52,873 nucleotides of DNA from Pseudomonas aegrilactucae (lineage in GTDB: Bacteria; Pseudomonadota; Gammaproteobacteria; Pseudomonadales; Pseudomonadaceae). The position numbers and the translations under genes were made by a program. The stretch's first letter is position 1. Every line of letters starts with the position of its first letter. Below are positions 15,653-24,624 of the stretch, piece by piece. Below the pieces are notes generated by a model. It had not been told where the DNA came from. It saw nothing but the letters and a program-made list of their open reading frames with translations, and made no database searches. Location of the stretch: the NCBI RefSeq assembly GCF_019168305.1, contig NZ_JAHTBI010000018.1, forward strand, positions 1 through 52,873, written 5' to 3'.

Positions 15653-17739
15653 AAGCCTTCTTCAGCTCCATGCCACCTGCGCGCGACTGGTTCTATGGCG
15701 TGCGCACCTTCGCCGCCTCCATGATCGCGCTGTACATCGCCCTGCTCATGCAACTGCCGCGTCCCTACTGGGCGATGGCCACGGTATACATCGTCTCCAG
15801 CCCGTTCGTCGGGCCAACCAGTTCCAAGGCCCTGTACCGTGCCCTGGGCACCCTGCTGGGCGCGGCGGGGGCGGTGTTCCTGGTGCCGCTGCTGGTGCAG
15901 ACACCGGTATTGCTGACCTGCGCCATCGCCTTGTGGACCGGTACCTTGCTGTTCCTCTCGCTGCACCTGCGCACGGCCAACAGCTACGCCCTGATGCTGG
16001 CCGGCTACACCCTGCCGATGATCGCCCTGCCGGTGGTGGACAACCCGCTGGCGGTGTTCGACATCGCCTCCTCGCGGGCGCAGGAGATCTGCCTGGGCAT
16101 CGTCTGCGCGGCGGTGGTCGGGGCGATCTTCTGGCCGCGCCGGTTGACCCCGGTGGTGGTCGGCGCCACCGGCAACTGGTTCGCCGAGGCGATCCGCTAC
16201 TGCGACACCTTCCTCGCCCGGCACACTGCCCCCGATACCGTCGCCAGCCTGCGCGCCTCGATGGTCACCACGTTCAACTCGCTGGAAATGATGATTGGCC
16301 AGTTGTCCCACGAAGGCGCGCGCCCGCAGACGGTCAAGAACGCCCGCGAGTTGCGCGGGCGCATGATCCACCTGTTCCCGGTGATCGATGCGCTGGACGA
16401 CGCCCTGCTTGCCCTCGAAGGCCGTGCACCGGCTCAGGCAGCGCAGCTCAAGGGCGTGCTGCACGAGGCCCGTGGCTGGTTGCAGGCCAGTGCCGAAGAC
16501 GCCTCGGTGCAACGCTGGACGGCCCTGCGCGACCAGCTCGAACGCCTGCAGCCGAGCGTGGCCGAGCTCGACGAGCGGCCCGGCCTGCTGTTGTCCAACG
16601 CGCTGTACCGGCTGGGCGAATGGATCGACCTGTGGCAGGACTGCTGCAGCCTGCAGCACGCCATCCGCAGCGAAGACCTGTCGCCGTGGCGCGCCGTCTA
16701 CCGGCACTGGCGTCTGGGCCGGCTGACGCCGTTCTTCGACCGTGGGCTGATGCTCTACTCGGTGTTCTCGACCTTTACCGCGATTCTCGCCGCCACGGCG
16801 CTGTGGATCCTGCTCGGCTGGCCCGACGGCGCCAGCGCGGTGATTCTGGCGGCGGTGGCGTGCAGCTTCTTCGCCGCCATGGACGACCCGGCGCCGCAGA
16901 TCTACCGGTTCTTCTTCTGGACCACGCTGTCGGTGATCTTCGCCAGCCTCTACCTGTTCCTGGTGCTGCCCAACCTGCACGACTTCCCGATGCTGGTGCT
17001 GGCCTTCGCGCTGCCGTTCATCTGCGTCGGCACGCTCACGGTGCAGCCGCGCTTCTACCTGGGCACCTTGCTCACCATCGTCAACACCGCCTCGTTCATC
17101 AGCATCCAGGGCGCCTACGACGCGGACTTCCTGGCCTTTGCCAACGCCAACCTGGCCGGTCCCGTGGGCCTGCTGTTCGCGTTCATCTGGACCCTGGTGG
17201 TGCGCCCGTTCGGCGTGGAGCTGGCGGCCAAGCGCCTGACCCGCTTCAGCTGGCACGACATCGTCGGCATGACCCGCCCGGCGACGCTGGCCGAACACCG
17301 GCGCCTGGGCGTGCAGATGCTCGACCGCCTGATGCAGCACCTGCCGCGCCTGACCCAGACCGGCCAGGATACCGGCAGTGCGCTGCGTGACCTGCGCGTG
17401 GGGCTGAACCTGCTCGACCTGCTGGCCTACATGCCGCGTGCCACCGCGCCGGCGCGCGCGGCGCTGGAGCAGGTGACCGGCGAGGTCGGCGCGCACTTCC
17501 AGGCGTGCCTGCGCGCCCGCCAGCGCCTGCATGCACCGCCCGCACTGCTGAACGACATGGACCGTGCCCGCCGCGCCCTGAACCTGCAGGCCATGGCCGA
17601 CTGCGGCGAAACCCGCCTGCACCTGCTGCACGCTTTGAGCGGCCTGCGCCTGGCGCTGCTGCCGGGGGTCGAAGTGGTGCTGGAGCCGTCCGATGATCAA
17701 CCGCAACTGCCCTACGGCATCGATGGAGCCCCCCTGTGA
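15649..17739 (+). CDS. FUSC-family efflux transporter (AaeB/fusaric-acid type)
   Basis: Inner-membrane protein of 696 residues with the duplicated FUSC layout. A first cluster of membrane helices lies at about 15-160 (YWAMATVYIVSSPFVGPTSSK). A cytoplasmic domain of about 200 residues follows, then a second cluster at about 365-520 (TPFFDRGLMLYSVFSTFTAIL) and a cytoplasmic tail. It works with the HlyD and NodT-type proteins encoded downstream to pump out aromatic acids such as p-hydroxybenzoate or fusaric acid. The GTG start overlaps the marR stop, and its own stop overlaps the next start (GTGA), indicating coupled translation. Confidence 0.92.
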   Translation: MKAFFSSMPPARDWFYGVRTFAASMIALYIALLMQLPRPYWAMATVYIVSSPFVGPTSSKALYRALGTLLGAAGAVFLVPLLVQTPVLLTCAIALWTGTLLFLSLHLRTANSYALMLAGYTLPMIALPVVDNPLAVFDIASSRAQEICLGIVCAAVVGAIFWPRRLTPVVVGATGNWFAEAIRYCDTFLARHTAPDTVASLRASMVTTFNSLEMMIGQLSHEGARPQTVKNARELRGRMIHLFPVIDALDDALLALEGRAPAQAAQLKGVLHEARGWLQASAEDASVQRWTALRDQLERLQPSVAELDERPGLLLSNALYRLGEWIDLWQDCCSLQHAIRSEDLSPWRAVYRHWRLGRLTPFFDRGLMLYSVFSTFTAILAATALWILLGWPDGASAVILAAVACSFFAAMDDPAPQIYRFFFWTTLSVIFASLYLFLVLPNLHDFPMLVLAFALPFICVGTLTVQPRFYLGTLLTIVNTASFISIQGAYDADFLAFANANLAGPVGLLFAFIWTLVVRPFGVELAAKRLTRFSWHDIVGMTRPATLAEHRRLGVQMLDRLMQHLPRLTQTGQDTGSALRDLRVGLNLLDLLAYMPRATAPARAALEQVTGEVGAHFQACLRARQRLHAPPALLNDMDRARRALNLQAMADCGETRLHLLHALSGLRLALLPGVEVVLEPSDDQPQLPYGIDGAPL

Positions 17740-17948
17740 TCGGTGAAGTGGATATCAGCGGGGTGTTCCTGCCCACGCTGCTGGTGATGATGGTGTTCAC
17801 CTACCTGCTGTTCCTGGGCGTGCACGCGCTGCTCACGCGGGTGCATTTCTATCGCCTGGTCTGGCACCGGGCGCTGTTCAACGTTGCGCTCTACGCCGTG
17901 CTGCTGGGCACGCTCGACCACTTTTGCCGAAGCCTGATGCTGCCATGA
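17736..17948 (+). CDS. DUF1656 small membrane protein (AaeX-like)
   Basis: 70 residues with two membrane helices (LPTLLVMMVFTYLLFLGVHA and ALFNVALYAVLLGTLDHF). DUF1656 genes regularly sit between FUSC and HlyD genes in this efflux operon type. The role is unknown, perhaps assembly of the pump. GTG start in a 4-bp overlap with the FUSC gene; its stop overlaps the HlyD start (ATGA). Confidence 0.9.
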   Translation: MIGEVDISGVFLPTLLVMMVFTYLLFLGVHALLTRVHFYRLVWHRALFNVALYAVLLGTLDHFCRSLMLP

Positions 17949-18820
17949 AAAAACCCTTGCTGACCCTGGGCCGCGTGGTCCTGACCCTGCTGGTCGTCAC
18001 CCTGGCCACCGTGCTGGTGTGGCAGATGGTGCTGTACTACATGTTCGCCCCCTGGACCCGCGACGGGCACATCCGTGCCGATGTGATCCAGATCGCGCCC
18101 GACGTTTCCGGGCTGATCCAGCAGGTGGCGGTGCGCGACAACCAGGTGGTCAAGCGTGGCGATGTGCTGTTCAGCATCGACCAGGACCGCTTCCGTCTCG
18201 CCCTGCGCCAGGCCCAGGCAACCCTGGCCGAGCGCAGCGAAACCCTGGCCCAGGCCCAGCGCGAGGCGCGGCGCAACCGTGGCCTGGGCAACCTGGTGGC
18301 GCAGGAGCAGCTTGAGGAAAGCCAGTCGCGCCAGGCCCGTGCGCAGTCCGCGCTGGCCGAGGCGCAGGTGGCGGTGGATGCGGCACAGCTCAACCTGGAC
18401 CGCTCGGTGGTGCGCAGCCCGGTCGACGGCTATCTCAACGACCGCGCCCCGCGTGCCCATGAGTTCGTCACTGCCGGGCGCCCGGTGCTGTCGGTGGTCG
18501 ACAGCGACGCGTACCACGTCGATGGCTATTTCGAAGAGACCAAGCTGGCCGGCATCCACATCGGCCAGGCCGTGGACATCCGCGTGATGGGTGACAACAC
18601 CCGCCTGCGTGGCCGGGTGCAGAGCATCGCGGCCGGCATCGAAGACCGTGACCGCAGCAGTGGCGCCAACCTGCTGCCCAACGTCAACCCGGCATTCAGC
18701 TGGGTGCGCCTGGCGCAGCGGATTCCGGTGCGCATTGCCTTCGACGAAGTGCCGGCCGACTTTCGCATGATCGCCGGGCGTACCGCCACGGTGTCGATCA
18801 TCGAGGGTACGGCGCCATGA
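17945..18820 (+). CDS. HlyD/EmrA-family periplasmic adaptor (AaeA-like)
   Basis: Membrane fusion protein of 291 residues. An N-terminal anchor helix (GRVVLTLLVVTLATVLVWQM) comes first. A biotinyl-lipoyl-like domain (RADVIQIAPDVSGLIQQVAVRDNQVVKRGDVL) follows, then a coiled-coil hairpin (about 80-135, rich in AQATLAERSETLAQAQREAR) and a beta-barrel domain. It bridges the FUSC pump to the outer-membrane factor. The ATG at 17945 is in the ATGA overlap with the DUF1656 gene; earlier in-frame starts would lie deeper inside that gene. Confidence 0.93.
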   Translation: MKKPLLTLGRVVLTLLVVTLATVLVWQMVLYYMFAPWTRDGHIRADVIQIAPDVSGLIQQVAVRDNQVVKRGDVLFSIDQDRFRLALRQAQATLAERSETLAQAQREARRNRGLGNLVAQEQLEESQSRQARAQSALAEAQVAVDAAQLNLDRSVVRSPVDGYLNDRAPRAHEFVTAGRPVLSVVDSDAYHVDGYFEETKLAGIHIGQAVDIRVMGDNTRLRGRVQSIAAGIEDRDRSSGANLLPNVNPAFSWVRLAQRIPVRIAFDEVPADFRMIAGRTATVSIIEGTAP

Positions 18821-20217
18821 AACGCCTGGCGCTGGTAGGCGCGGGGTTGCTGCTGTCGGCGTGCCAGATGGTCGGGCCGGACTACAGCGTGCCCAAGGGT
18901 GCGGCAGTGAACCGCACCGACCTGCAGGGTGCACTGCGCAGCGACGCCGACAGCGTGGTCTCGGCGCCGGTGCCCGCCGACTGGTGGCACCTGTACCAGG
19001 ATCCGCGGCTTGATGCGCTGGTGGCCCAGGCGCTGGCAGCCAATACCGAACTGCGCGTAGCGGCGGCGAACATTGCGCGGGCGCGGGCCCAGGTCGAGGA
19101 AGCCGAGGCCCAGGGGGGGTTCAATGGCGGGGTCAAGCTTGGCGCGCAGCGCTTGCAGGAGTCGGGCGAAGCCTTCCTGCAGCCGGACAAGGTGCCGGTG
19201 GCGAACATTGGCGAAGCGATTCTCAGCGCCTCGTACCAGTTCGACCTGTGGGGCACGCTCAAGCGTGGCGTCGAGGCCGCACAAGCGCATGCCGACGCCA
19301 CCCAGGCCGCGGCGGACACTGCGCGCATCACCCTGGTGGCGGATGTGGTGCGAGCCTACACCCAGGTGTGCGCGGCCAACGAGGAATACCACATTGCGCG
19401 ACAGTCGCTGGACCTGCAGGAGCAGAGCGTGACCCTCACCCAGCGCCTGCGCGATGCCGGGCGTGGCGATGAAACCCAGGTCACGCGCACGCAGACCCAG
19501 TTCAAATCGTTGCGCGCCGAGCTGCCGCGTTACCAGGCCATGCGCGAGGCGGGGTTGTACACCTTGTCGATGCTGTTGGCCAAGCCGCTCGAGCAGCTAC
19601 CGGCGGGCACTGCGCAGTGCGCCGAGCTGCCGCACCTGGCGCAGTTGCTGCCGGTGGGTGATGGCGCGGCGCTGCTCAAGCGCCGGCCCGACATTCGCCA
19701 GGCCGAGCGCAGCCTGGCGGCGGCCACCGCGGGTATCGGCGTGGCCACGGGCCAGTTGTACCCGGACATCAGCATTGGCGCGCAGGTGGGCACCATTGGC
19801 ATCCTGGAGAACCTTGGCAAGCCGGCGACCAATCGGTGGGGCTTTGGCCCGTTGCTGACCTGGACCGTGCCGACCAATGGTTCGCGCGCGCGCATTCGCG
19901 AGGCTGAGGCGTCGACCCAGGCGGCGCTGGCGCAGTTTGATGGTGTGGTGCTCAATGCCATCCGTGAAACCCAGACCAGCCTGGCGCAGTACAGTGCGTT
20001 GCTGGACCGGCGCGATGCGTTGGCCGAGGCTGAACGTTCGGCGCAGTTGGCGGCCGACCAGACGCATCGGTTCTTCAAGGCTGGGCGTGAATCGTTTCTG
20101 GCGGACCTGCAGGCCACGCGCACCTACACCGACATGAGGGCGCAGTTGGCGGCGGCCAACACCCAGGTGGCGGTGGGTCAGATCGGGTTGTTCCTGGCGT
20201 TGGGTGGGGGTTGGTAG
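18817..20217 (+). CDS. Outer-membrane efflux lipoprotein, NodT/OprM family
   Basis: TolC-type channel of 466 residues. It has a lipoprotein signal with lipobox LLSAC (Cys16) and two OEP repeats. Motifs include DPRLDALVAQALAANTELRVAAANI, RRPDIRQAERSLAAATAGIGVATGQLYPDISI and a second helical repeat ending GQIGLFLALGGGW. It completes a tripartite pump with the adaptor and FUSC proteins. The start overlaps the adaptor stop (ATGA). This is the last gene of the operon; about 150 bp of non-coding sequence without an obvious T-tailed terminator follow. Confidence 0.93.
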   Translation: MKRLALVGAGLLLSACQMVGPDYSVPKGAAVNRTDLQGALRSDADSVVSAPVPADWWHLYQDPRLDALVAQALAANTELRVAAANIARARAQVEEAEAQGGFNGGVKLGAQRLQESGEAFLQPDKVPVANIGEAILSASYQFDLWGTLKRGVEAAQAHADATQAAADTARITLVADVVRAYTQVCAANEEYHIARQSLDLQEQSVTLTQRLRDAGRGDETQVTRTQTQFKSLRAELPRYQAMREAGLYTLSMLLAKPLEQLPAGTAQCAELPHLAQLLPVGDGAALLKRRPDIRQAERSLAAATAGIGVATGQLYPDISIGAQVGTIGILENLGKPATNRWGFGPLLTWTVPTNGSRARIREAEASTQAALAQFDGVVLNAIRETQTSLAQYSALLDRRDALAEAERSAQLAADQTHRFFKAGRESFLADLQATRTYTDMRAQLAAANTQVAVGQIGLFLALGGGW

Positions 20218-20369
20218 AGTGCAGGGTGGGGTGCATCCTGCCCCACTGAGGTCTGCGGCCAGCCCAGGTGGCTCGGCGTCAGGCCCGCATGAAGTTTAGT
20301 CCGGCGCACACCCGCGCCACTGCCTAAACTTTAATCACCCGGACAACCACGCCGGGGAGGAGGCGCATC

Positions 20370-20828
20370 ATGCGTATGGCAATCACCGTGCAGCGGCACC
20401 TGGACAAGGCCCACTGCGATTACGACATCGTTCCCCACCCGCATTCCCACACCAGCCTGGAGTCGGCCCGCTCGGCCGGCGTACCCGCCGAACGGGTGGC
20501 CAAGTCCGTGCTGCTCGACGACCGGCATGGCAACTACCTGATGGCAGTCTTGCCAGCCAACCGCCACCTGGACATGAGCAAGCTGCAGGCGACCGGGTTC
20601 TGGCAACTGACCCGCGAAAGCGGCTTGCCGCACCTGTTCGAGGACTGCGAGCGCGGGGCAATACCGGCAATGGGCGAAGCCTACAAAATAAAAATGCTGA
20701 TCGATCCGACCTTGACCCGCCAGGACGATGTCTATGTGGAGGCAGGTAACCATGACTACCTGATCCACATGAGCATGGAGCACTACCTGAAACTGGTGCC
20801 TCACGCCGAAGTGCGCGAGGTCAGCTGA
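20370..20828 (+). CDS. YbaK/EbsC-domain protein (aminoacyl-tRNA deacylase-like)
   Basis: 152 residues of the YbaK/ProX editing-domain family. Visible parts are YDIVPHPHSHTSLESARSAGVPAERVAKSVLL, with the conserved lysine of the active pocket, and LMAVLPANRHLDMSKL. Family members clear mischarged tRNAs, for example Cys- or Ala-tRNA(Pro), but some have moved to other roles. This protein lacks a synthetase fusion, so the tRNA specificity is open. GGAGGAGG lies upstream of the ATG. A C-terminal extension (YVEAGNHDYLIHMSMEHYLKL) is typical of the Pseudomonas subgroup. Confidence 0.85.
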   Translation: MRMAITVQRHLDKAHCDYDIVPHPHSHTSLESARSAGVPAERVAKSVLLDDRHGNYLMAVLPANRHLDMSKLQATGFWQLTRESGLPHLFEDCERGAIPAMGEAYKIKMLIDPTLTRQDDVYVEAGNHDYLIHMSMEHYLKLVPHAEVREVS

Positions 20829-20891
20829 CGATCATCAACCCGGCGTCCGGCCGGCATCGTGGATGCCCGGTCTGGCGCGAAGGAGCGACCC

Positions 20892-21134
20892 ATGGAAGCA
20901 ACCACCCACACATTTGCCGATCTGTTCAAGCAGCTTGGCCTGCCGGACGACGCCGTGAGCATCGACCAGTTCATTACCAGCCACTCGCCGCTCCAGGGCG
21001 ATGTAAAGCTGGTGGATGCGCTGTTCTGGACAGATGCGCAGCGCCAGTTCCTGAAAGAGTCGATCCTGGAAGACGCCGACTGGGCAGTGCAGTTCGACCA
21101 ACTCAACGAAGCCCTGAGAAGACCCCGCAAATAA
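20892..21134 (+). CDS. DUF2789 family protein
   Basis: 80 residues starting MEATTHTFADLFKQLGLPDD, with GAAGGAG just before the ATG at 20892. The DUF2789 features FADLFKQLGLP, FWTDAQRQFLKESILEDADWA and FDQLNEAL are clear. The protein is small, acidic, helical and probably cytoplasmic; the family has no known function. An in-frame start at 20859 adds residues unlike the family. Confidence 0.88.
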   Translation: MEATTHTFADLFKQLGLPDDAVSIDQFITSHSPLQGDVKLVDALFWTDAQRQFLKESILEDADWAVQFDQLNEALRRPRK

Positions 21135-21194
21135 ACGCCGAGCGGCACCTGTACCGGCGGTTGGCGTTGCTATGCTCAGAAAAACAAGAAGGGG

Positions 21195-21842
21195 ATGGCG
21201 CCAATGAAAGATCCCTATGCACCTGGCTTCTGGGCGGCCGTGACCGCACTGGGGCTGCTGACCGCCGGTTATTTCTATGGTGTGCGCCAGCTGTACCAGC
21301 TGGTGGAGGCCATGCATTTCATGTACGCGGCCGCCGCCGTGATCGGCGCGCTGGCCTTGACTGCGCTGGCCTGGAGCAGCTGGCAGCAGCTCAAGGTGCG
21401 CAAGCGCCAGCTCGAACAGGGCCGCACGCTGGTGGCGATCTGGAACGCCAAGGTCGCGCTGCGCCGCGTCGAAACCGTGTTCGACCGCTATTTCTGGGGC
21501 AGCTACTGGCAGCCAGGGCGTACCTTTCAGGAAGTCATGGGGGAACTCGAAGGCACACCGCTGGAGCAAAGCCTGGAGGCGCTCAAGCGCCAGTGCCAGC
21601 AGCTCGACCAGCAAACCCGTGGCCGCCACCGCTACTGGCTGAACAACGCCCGCGAGCTGTCCAGCGTGGCGACCGCCATGGCCCGCGAACGCTACCAGCT
21701 CGACCTGTGCGACTCGCAGCAGAGCGCCGGGCGCGGCAGCGCAGTGCTCAACCGCGACCTGGAGGTGCTGGTGTACACCTGGTCGGCGCGCCTGCGCAGC
21801 TTCGACCACCAGCTCGACGAGCTGGAGGGCGAATACCGCTGA
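21195..21842 (+). CDS. Hypothetical inner-membrane protein with cytoplasmic helical domain
   Basis: 215 residues. Two membrane helices lie near 11-30 (GFWAAVTALGLLTAGYFYGV) and 42-61 (FMYAAAAVIGALALTALAW), separated by a short loop. A charged helical domain of about 150 residues follows (LKVRKRQLEQGRTLVAIWNAK ... LDQQTRGRHRYWLNNARELSSV). No enzyme motif is seen. Starts at 21195 and 21204 are both possible; GGGGAT sits well for either. I do not recognise a named family. It is convergent with the CBS-domain gene, only 3 bp apart. Confidence 0.75.
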   Translation: MAPMKDPYAPGFWAAVTALGLLTAGYFYGVRQLYQLVEAMHFMYAAAAVIGALALTALAWSSWQQLKVRKRQLEQGRTLVAIWNAKVALRRVETVFDRYFWGSYWQPGRTFQEVMGELEGTPLEQSLEALKRQCQQLDQQTRGRHRYWLNNARELSSVATAMARERYQLDLCDSQQSAGRGSAVLNRDLEVLVYTWSARLRSFDHQLDELEGEYR

Positions 21843-21845
21843 AGG

Positions 21846-22286
21846 TCACTCCCCGCGAATGTATTGTTCCAGTTGCAGGATCAGGTTGGCCTGTTCGGCA
21901 ATCGAGGCCTTGACCAGGTCACCGATCGACAGCAACCCGAGCAACTGGCCATTCTCTACCACCGGCAGGTGACGCAGGTGGCTGTTGGTCATCAGGTTCA
22001 TGCACACCTCCACGCTCTGGTGCGGGTCCACCGTCACCACCGGTGCGCTCATGATGTCGCTGACCGGCGTGCCCACCGACGAGCGGCCCTTGAGCACCAT
22101 CTTGCGTGCATAGTCACGCTCGCTGATGATCCCGACCACCTTGCCGTCATCGACCACCGGCAGCGCGCCGACATTCTTCTCGCCCATCACCATCAGCGCT
22201 TCGAGCACGGTCTGGTGCGACTTGATGGTGTGCACCTGGTGGTGTTTCTCGTCTTTGGAGCTCAGCAGTTCTTTCACGGTTTTCAT
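21846..22286 (-). CDS. CBS-domain pair protein
   Basis: 146 residues made of two CBS domains. The first is about residues 14-70 (TIKSHQTVLEALMVMGEKNVGALPVVDDGKVVGIISERDYARKM) and the second about 78-135 (MSAPVVTVDPHQSVEVCMNLMTNSHLRHLPVVENGQLLGLLSIGDLVKA). CBS pairs bind adenine nucleotides such as AMP or ATP and sense energy state; stand-alone proteins of this type lack an effector domain. The ATG at 22286 begins the conserved MKTVKELLSSK; the open frame further upstream (to 22373) is not conserved in character. Confidence 0.9.
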   Translation of the reverse strand: MKTVKELLSSKDEKHHQVHTIKSHQTVLEALMVMGEKNVGALPVVDDGKVVGIISERDYARKMVLKGRSSVGTPVSDIMSAPVVTVDPHQSVEVCMNLMTNSHLRHLPVVENGQLLGLLSIGDLVKASIAEQANLILQLEQYIRGE

Positions 22287-22391
22287 GTGAAGCCTCGGCG
22301 GTGGATAAGCGGCGACGACAGATAGCTTAAGAATCGTGCACGCAGGCCCACTCGGCAAGGTTGAAAACGCCATCGGTCCGATTGAAAAACG

Positions 22392-23030
22392 TCATGTACC
22401 GTCAAAGCCGCGCAGCAGCATCAGCGCCACCCCCACCAGCAGCACGGCCGTGGCGCGTTGCAGCAGGCGCCGGCGCGCCGGCTGCTGCAGCACATGGCGA
22501 ATACGCTGGCCGAAGTAGCAGTACAGGCAGCCGCTGGCGAACTGCAGCAGCAGGAAGGTCAGGCCGAGCACGGCGATGTCCGTCGTCTGGCTGGCGAACT
22601 GCGGGAACACCGCGCTGAACATCAGGATGCTCTTGGGGTTGGACAGGCCGGTCAGCAGGCCCTTGGCGAACAGTGCGCGAAAGCCCTCCAGCGCCGCCCC
22701 TGCGCCTTCATCCAGCGCCAGCCCCGTGCTGTTCCATTGCCGCCACGCCAGGTACAGCACATACGCCACCCCCAGCGCCTGGATCAACTGGCGCACCAGC
22801 GGGTAACCCTGGATCAGCGCCGAAAAGCCCAGTGCAAAAATCAGGATCGACAGCAGGTAGGCAACGCTTGCGCCCAGCTGCGCGGGCAGCGACTGGCGCA
22901 GCCCGGCCTTGAGCCCGAGGCTGAGCAACAGCAGCGTCATCGGCCCGGGGCTGAAGGTCATGCTGGCGCAAAACACCAGAAAGTAGCTGAAGGAGGAGGG
23001 TGTCAGGCCGATGCTCATGGCGGTGCTCAC
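22392..23030 (-). CDS. LysE/RhtB-family amino-acid exporter
   Basis: 212 residues with about six membrane helices and the family hallmark near the N-terminus (FLVFCASMTFSPGPMTLLLLSLGLKAGLRQ). A second conserved segment is FAKGLLTGLSNPKSILMFSAVFPQF. LysE/RhtB proteins export amino acids or related metabolites. The gene is divergent from a MocR-type regulator with an operator-like palindrome in the shared control region, so the regulator probably controls it. Confidence 0.92.
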   Translation of the reverse strand: MSTAMSIGLTPSSFSYFLVFCASMTFSPGPMTLLLLSLGLKAGLRQSLPAQLGASVAYLLSILIFALGFSALIQGYPLVRQLIQALGVAYVLYLAWRQWNSTGLALDEGAGAALEGFRALFAKGLLTGLSNPKSILMFSAVFPQFASQTTDIAVLGLTFLLLQFASGCLYCYFGQRIRHVLQQPARRRLLQRATAVLLVGVALMLLRGFDGT

Positions 23031-23101
23031 AGTTCAAAGGCCGCAGTCTAGGGGGCACACGTCAGTGCTGGCAGGCCAACCCGCGGCCAACTGGCCCACA
23101 C

Positions 23102-23125
23102 TTTACTGGTAGGATTACCGGTAAA
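23102..23125. promoter_or_regulatory. Operator-like palindrome between the LysE and MocR genes
   Basis: Inverted repeat with arms TTTACTGGTA and TACCGGTAAA (one mismatch in ten) around a 4-base spacer, 16 bp upstream of the MocR start. Placement in a divergent control region suggests the binding site of the GntR domain. Confidence 0.6.
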
Positions 23126-23140
23126 CCTGTGGAGGTGTAC

Positions 23141-24562
23141 ATGCCGTTGCCCGCGATCGAATTTCGCCCTGGAACGCCCAAGGTCCAGCAGATCGCCGAG
23201 GCCTGGGCGCGTGCCATCGAGGCCGGCGACCTGCCAGCCGGCAGCCGCCTGCCGCCGGTGCGCGAACTGACGGTGCAACTGGGCGTGAGCAAGTTCACCG
23301 TGATCGAGGCGCTGGACCGCCTGCGGGCGCGCAACCTGATCACCTCCAGCCAGGGCCGCGGGCATTTCGTCGCCAACCGGCACGCACCCCGGCTGCCGGG
23401 CGCCGAGACCGATTGGCTGCCGCAAGACCTGGCCAGCGTACTGCGCCGCTCCTTGCTGGCCGACAGCAGCAGCCTGCGCCCGGGCAGCGGGCACCTGCCG
23501 CCAGACTGGCTGGACGACGCCAGCCTGCGCCAGGCGCTGCGCACGGTGGCACGCGCCACGCGCCTGCGCATCGCCGGCTACGGCGCGCCGGCCGGATACC
23601 TGCCGCTGCGCCAGACCCTGCAGGCGCGCTTGCACAGCCAGGGCATCGCCGCACCCCTGGAACAGATCGTCACCACCAGCAACACCGTGCAGGCGCTGGA
23701 CATGCTGCTGCGCCTGCTGCTGCGCCCGGGTGATTGCGTGCTGCTCGACAGCCCGTGCTACTTCAACTTCCACGCCAACCTCGCGCTGCATGGGGCGCGC
23801 ATCGTGACCCTGGAGCGCGGCGCCGAGGGCCTGGACCTGGCGCACCTGGAACAGTTAATGGTGCAACACCGGCCCAGGCTCTACCTGACCACCAGCGTGC
23901 TGCACAACCCGACCGGGCATTCGTTCAGCCCCGGCCAGGCGTTCTCGCTGTTGCAGCTGGCGCGCCAGCACGACTGCCACATCATCGAAGACGACCTGTA
24001 TGCCGACCTGCACCCGCAGCCCCCGGCACGCCTGGCGGCGCTGGCGGGCCTGGAGCAGGTGACCTACGTGTCGGGTTTCTCCAAGACCTTCAGCGCCAAT
24101 GCGCGGGCCAGCTTCGTGGTCGCTGCGCCGCAACTGGCCGCCGGCCTCACCCACATGAAGTTGATGAGCGGGGGCATCACCAGCGAGCTGCTCGAACAGG
24201 TGGTCGGCCAACTGCTTGCCGACGGCAGCTACGACAAGCACCGCAAGCGCCTGCAGTTGCGCTTGCAGGAGGCGGCCGGGCGCGTCGAACAGCGTTTGCG
24301 CGCGTTGGGCTGCGAGCCGCTGCAGGCGTATGCCGGCGGCCTGTTCATCTGGGTGCGGCTACCCGCCGGTTGCGACAGCGAAGCCCTGGCCCGTGCCGGT
24401 CTGGCGCGTGACATGCTGCTCAGCCCCGGCAGCCTGTTCGGCCCTGCCCCGGCGCTGCTGGGGTGTATGCGCTTCAACGTCGCCTACAGCGATGACCCGC
24501 AGGTGTGGTCGGTGCTGGCGGTACTTTTGGACAGTACTGCTACCCGGGCATCTGCGTTATAA
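23141..24562 (+). CDS. MocR-type regulator: GntR HTH fused to PLP aminotransferase domain
   Basis: 473 residues. The N-terminal GntR winged helix (about 10-75; AIEAGDLPAGSRLPPVRELTVQLGVSKFTVIEALDRL) is joined by a linker to a class I/II aminotransferase-like domain. The PLP lysine is K315 in VSGFSKTFSANARAS, and YHVDDLY-type contacts appear as IIEDDLYADLH. Such proteins use PLP and an amino acid as effectors, usually to control divergent transport or metabolism genes. Here that gene is the LysE exporter. GGAGG six bases before the ATG at 23141 fixes the start. Confidence 0.93.
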   Translation: MPLPAIEFRPGTPKVQQIAEAWARAIEAGDLPAGSRLPPVRELTVQLGVSKFTVIEALDRLRARNLITSSQGRGHFVANRHAPRLPGAETDWLPQDLASVLRRSLLADSSSLRPGSGHLPPDWLDDASLRQALRTVARATRLRIAGYGAPAGYLPLRQTLQARLHSQGIAAPLEQIVTTSNTVQALDMLLRLLLRPGDCVLLDSPCYFNFHANLALHGARIVTLERGAEGLDLAHLEQLMVQHRPRLYLTTSVLHNPTGHSFSPGQAFSLLQLARQHDCHIIEDDLYADLHPQPPARLAALAGLEQVTYVSGFSKTFSANARASFVVAAPQLAAGLTHMKLMSGGITSELLEQVVGQLLADGSYDKHRKRLQLRLQEAAGRVEQRLRALGCEPLQAYAGGLFIWVRLPAGCDSEALARAGLARDMLLSPGSLFGPAPALLGCMRFNVAYSDDPQVWSVLAVLLDSTATRASAL

Positions 24563-24624
24563 CGTCCCCTCACACGCGTTGGCGCCGGTGTGCAGCACCC
24601 GCGCCCTCTCTACAAGGATTCCCC

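Noticed and set aside
15292..17706. Open reading frame of 804 codons antisense to the FUSC gene
   Set aside because: Composition is Q-, R- and G-rich without motifs, and the plus strand encodes MarR and FUSC with overlapping starts and stops.
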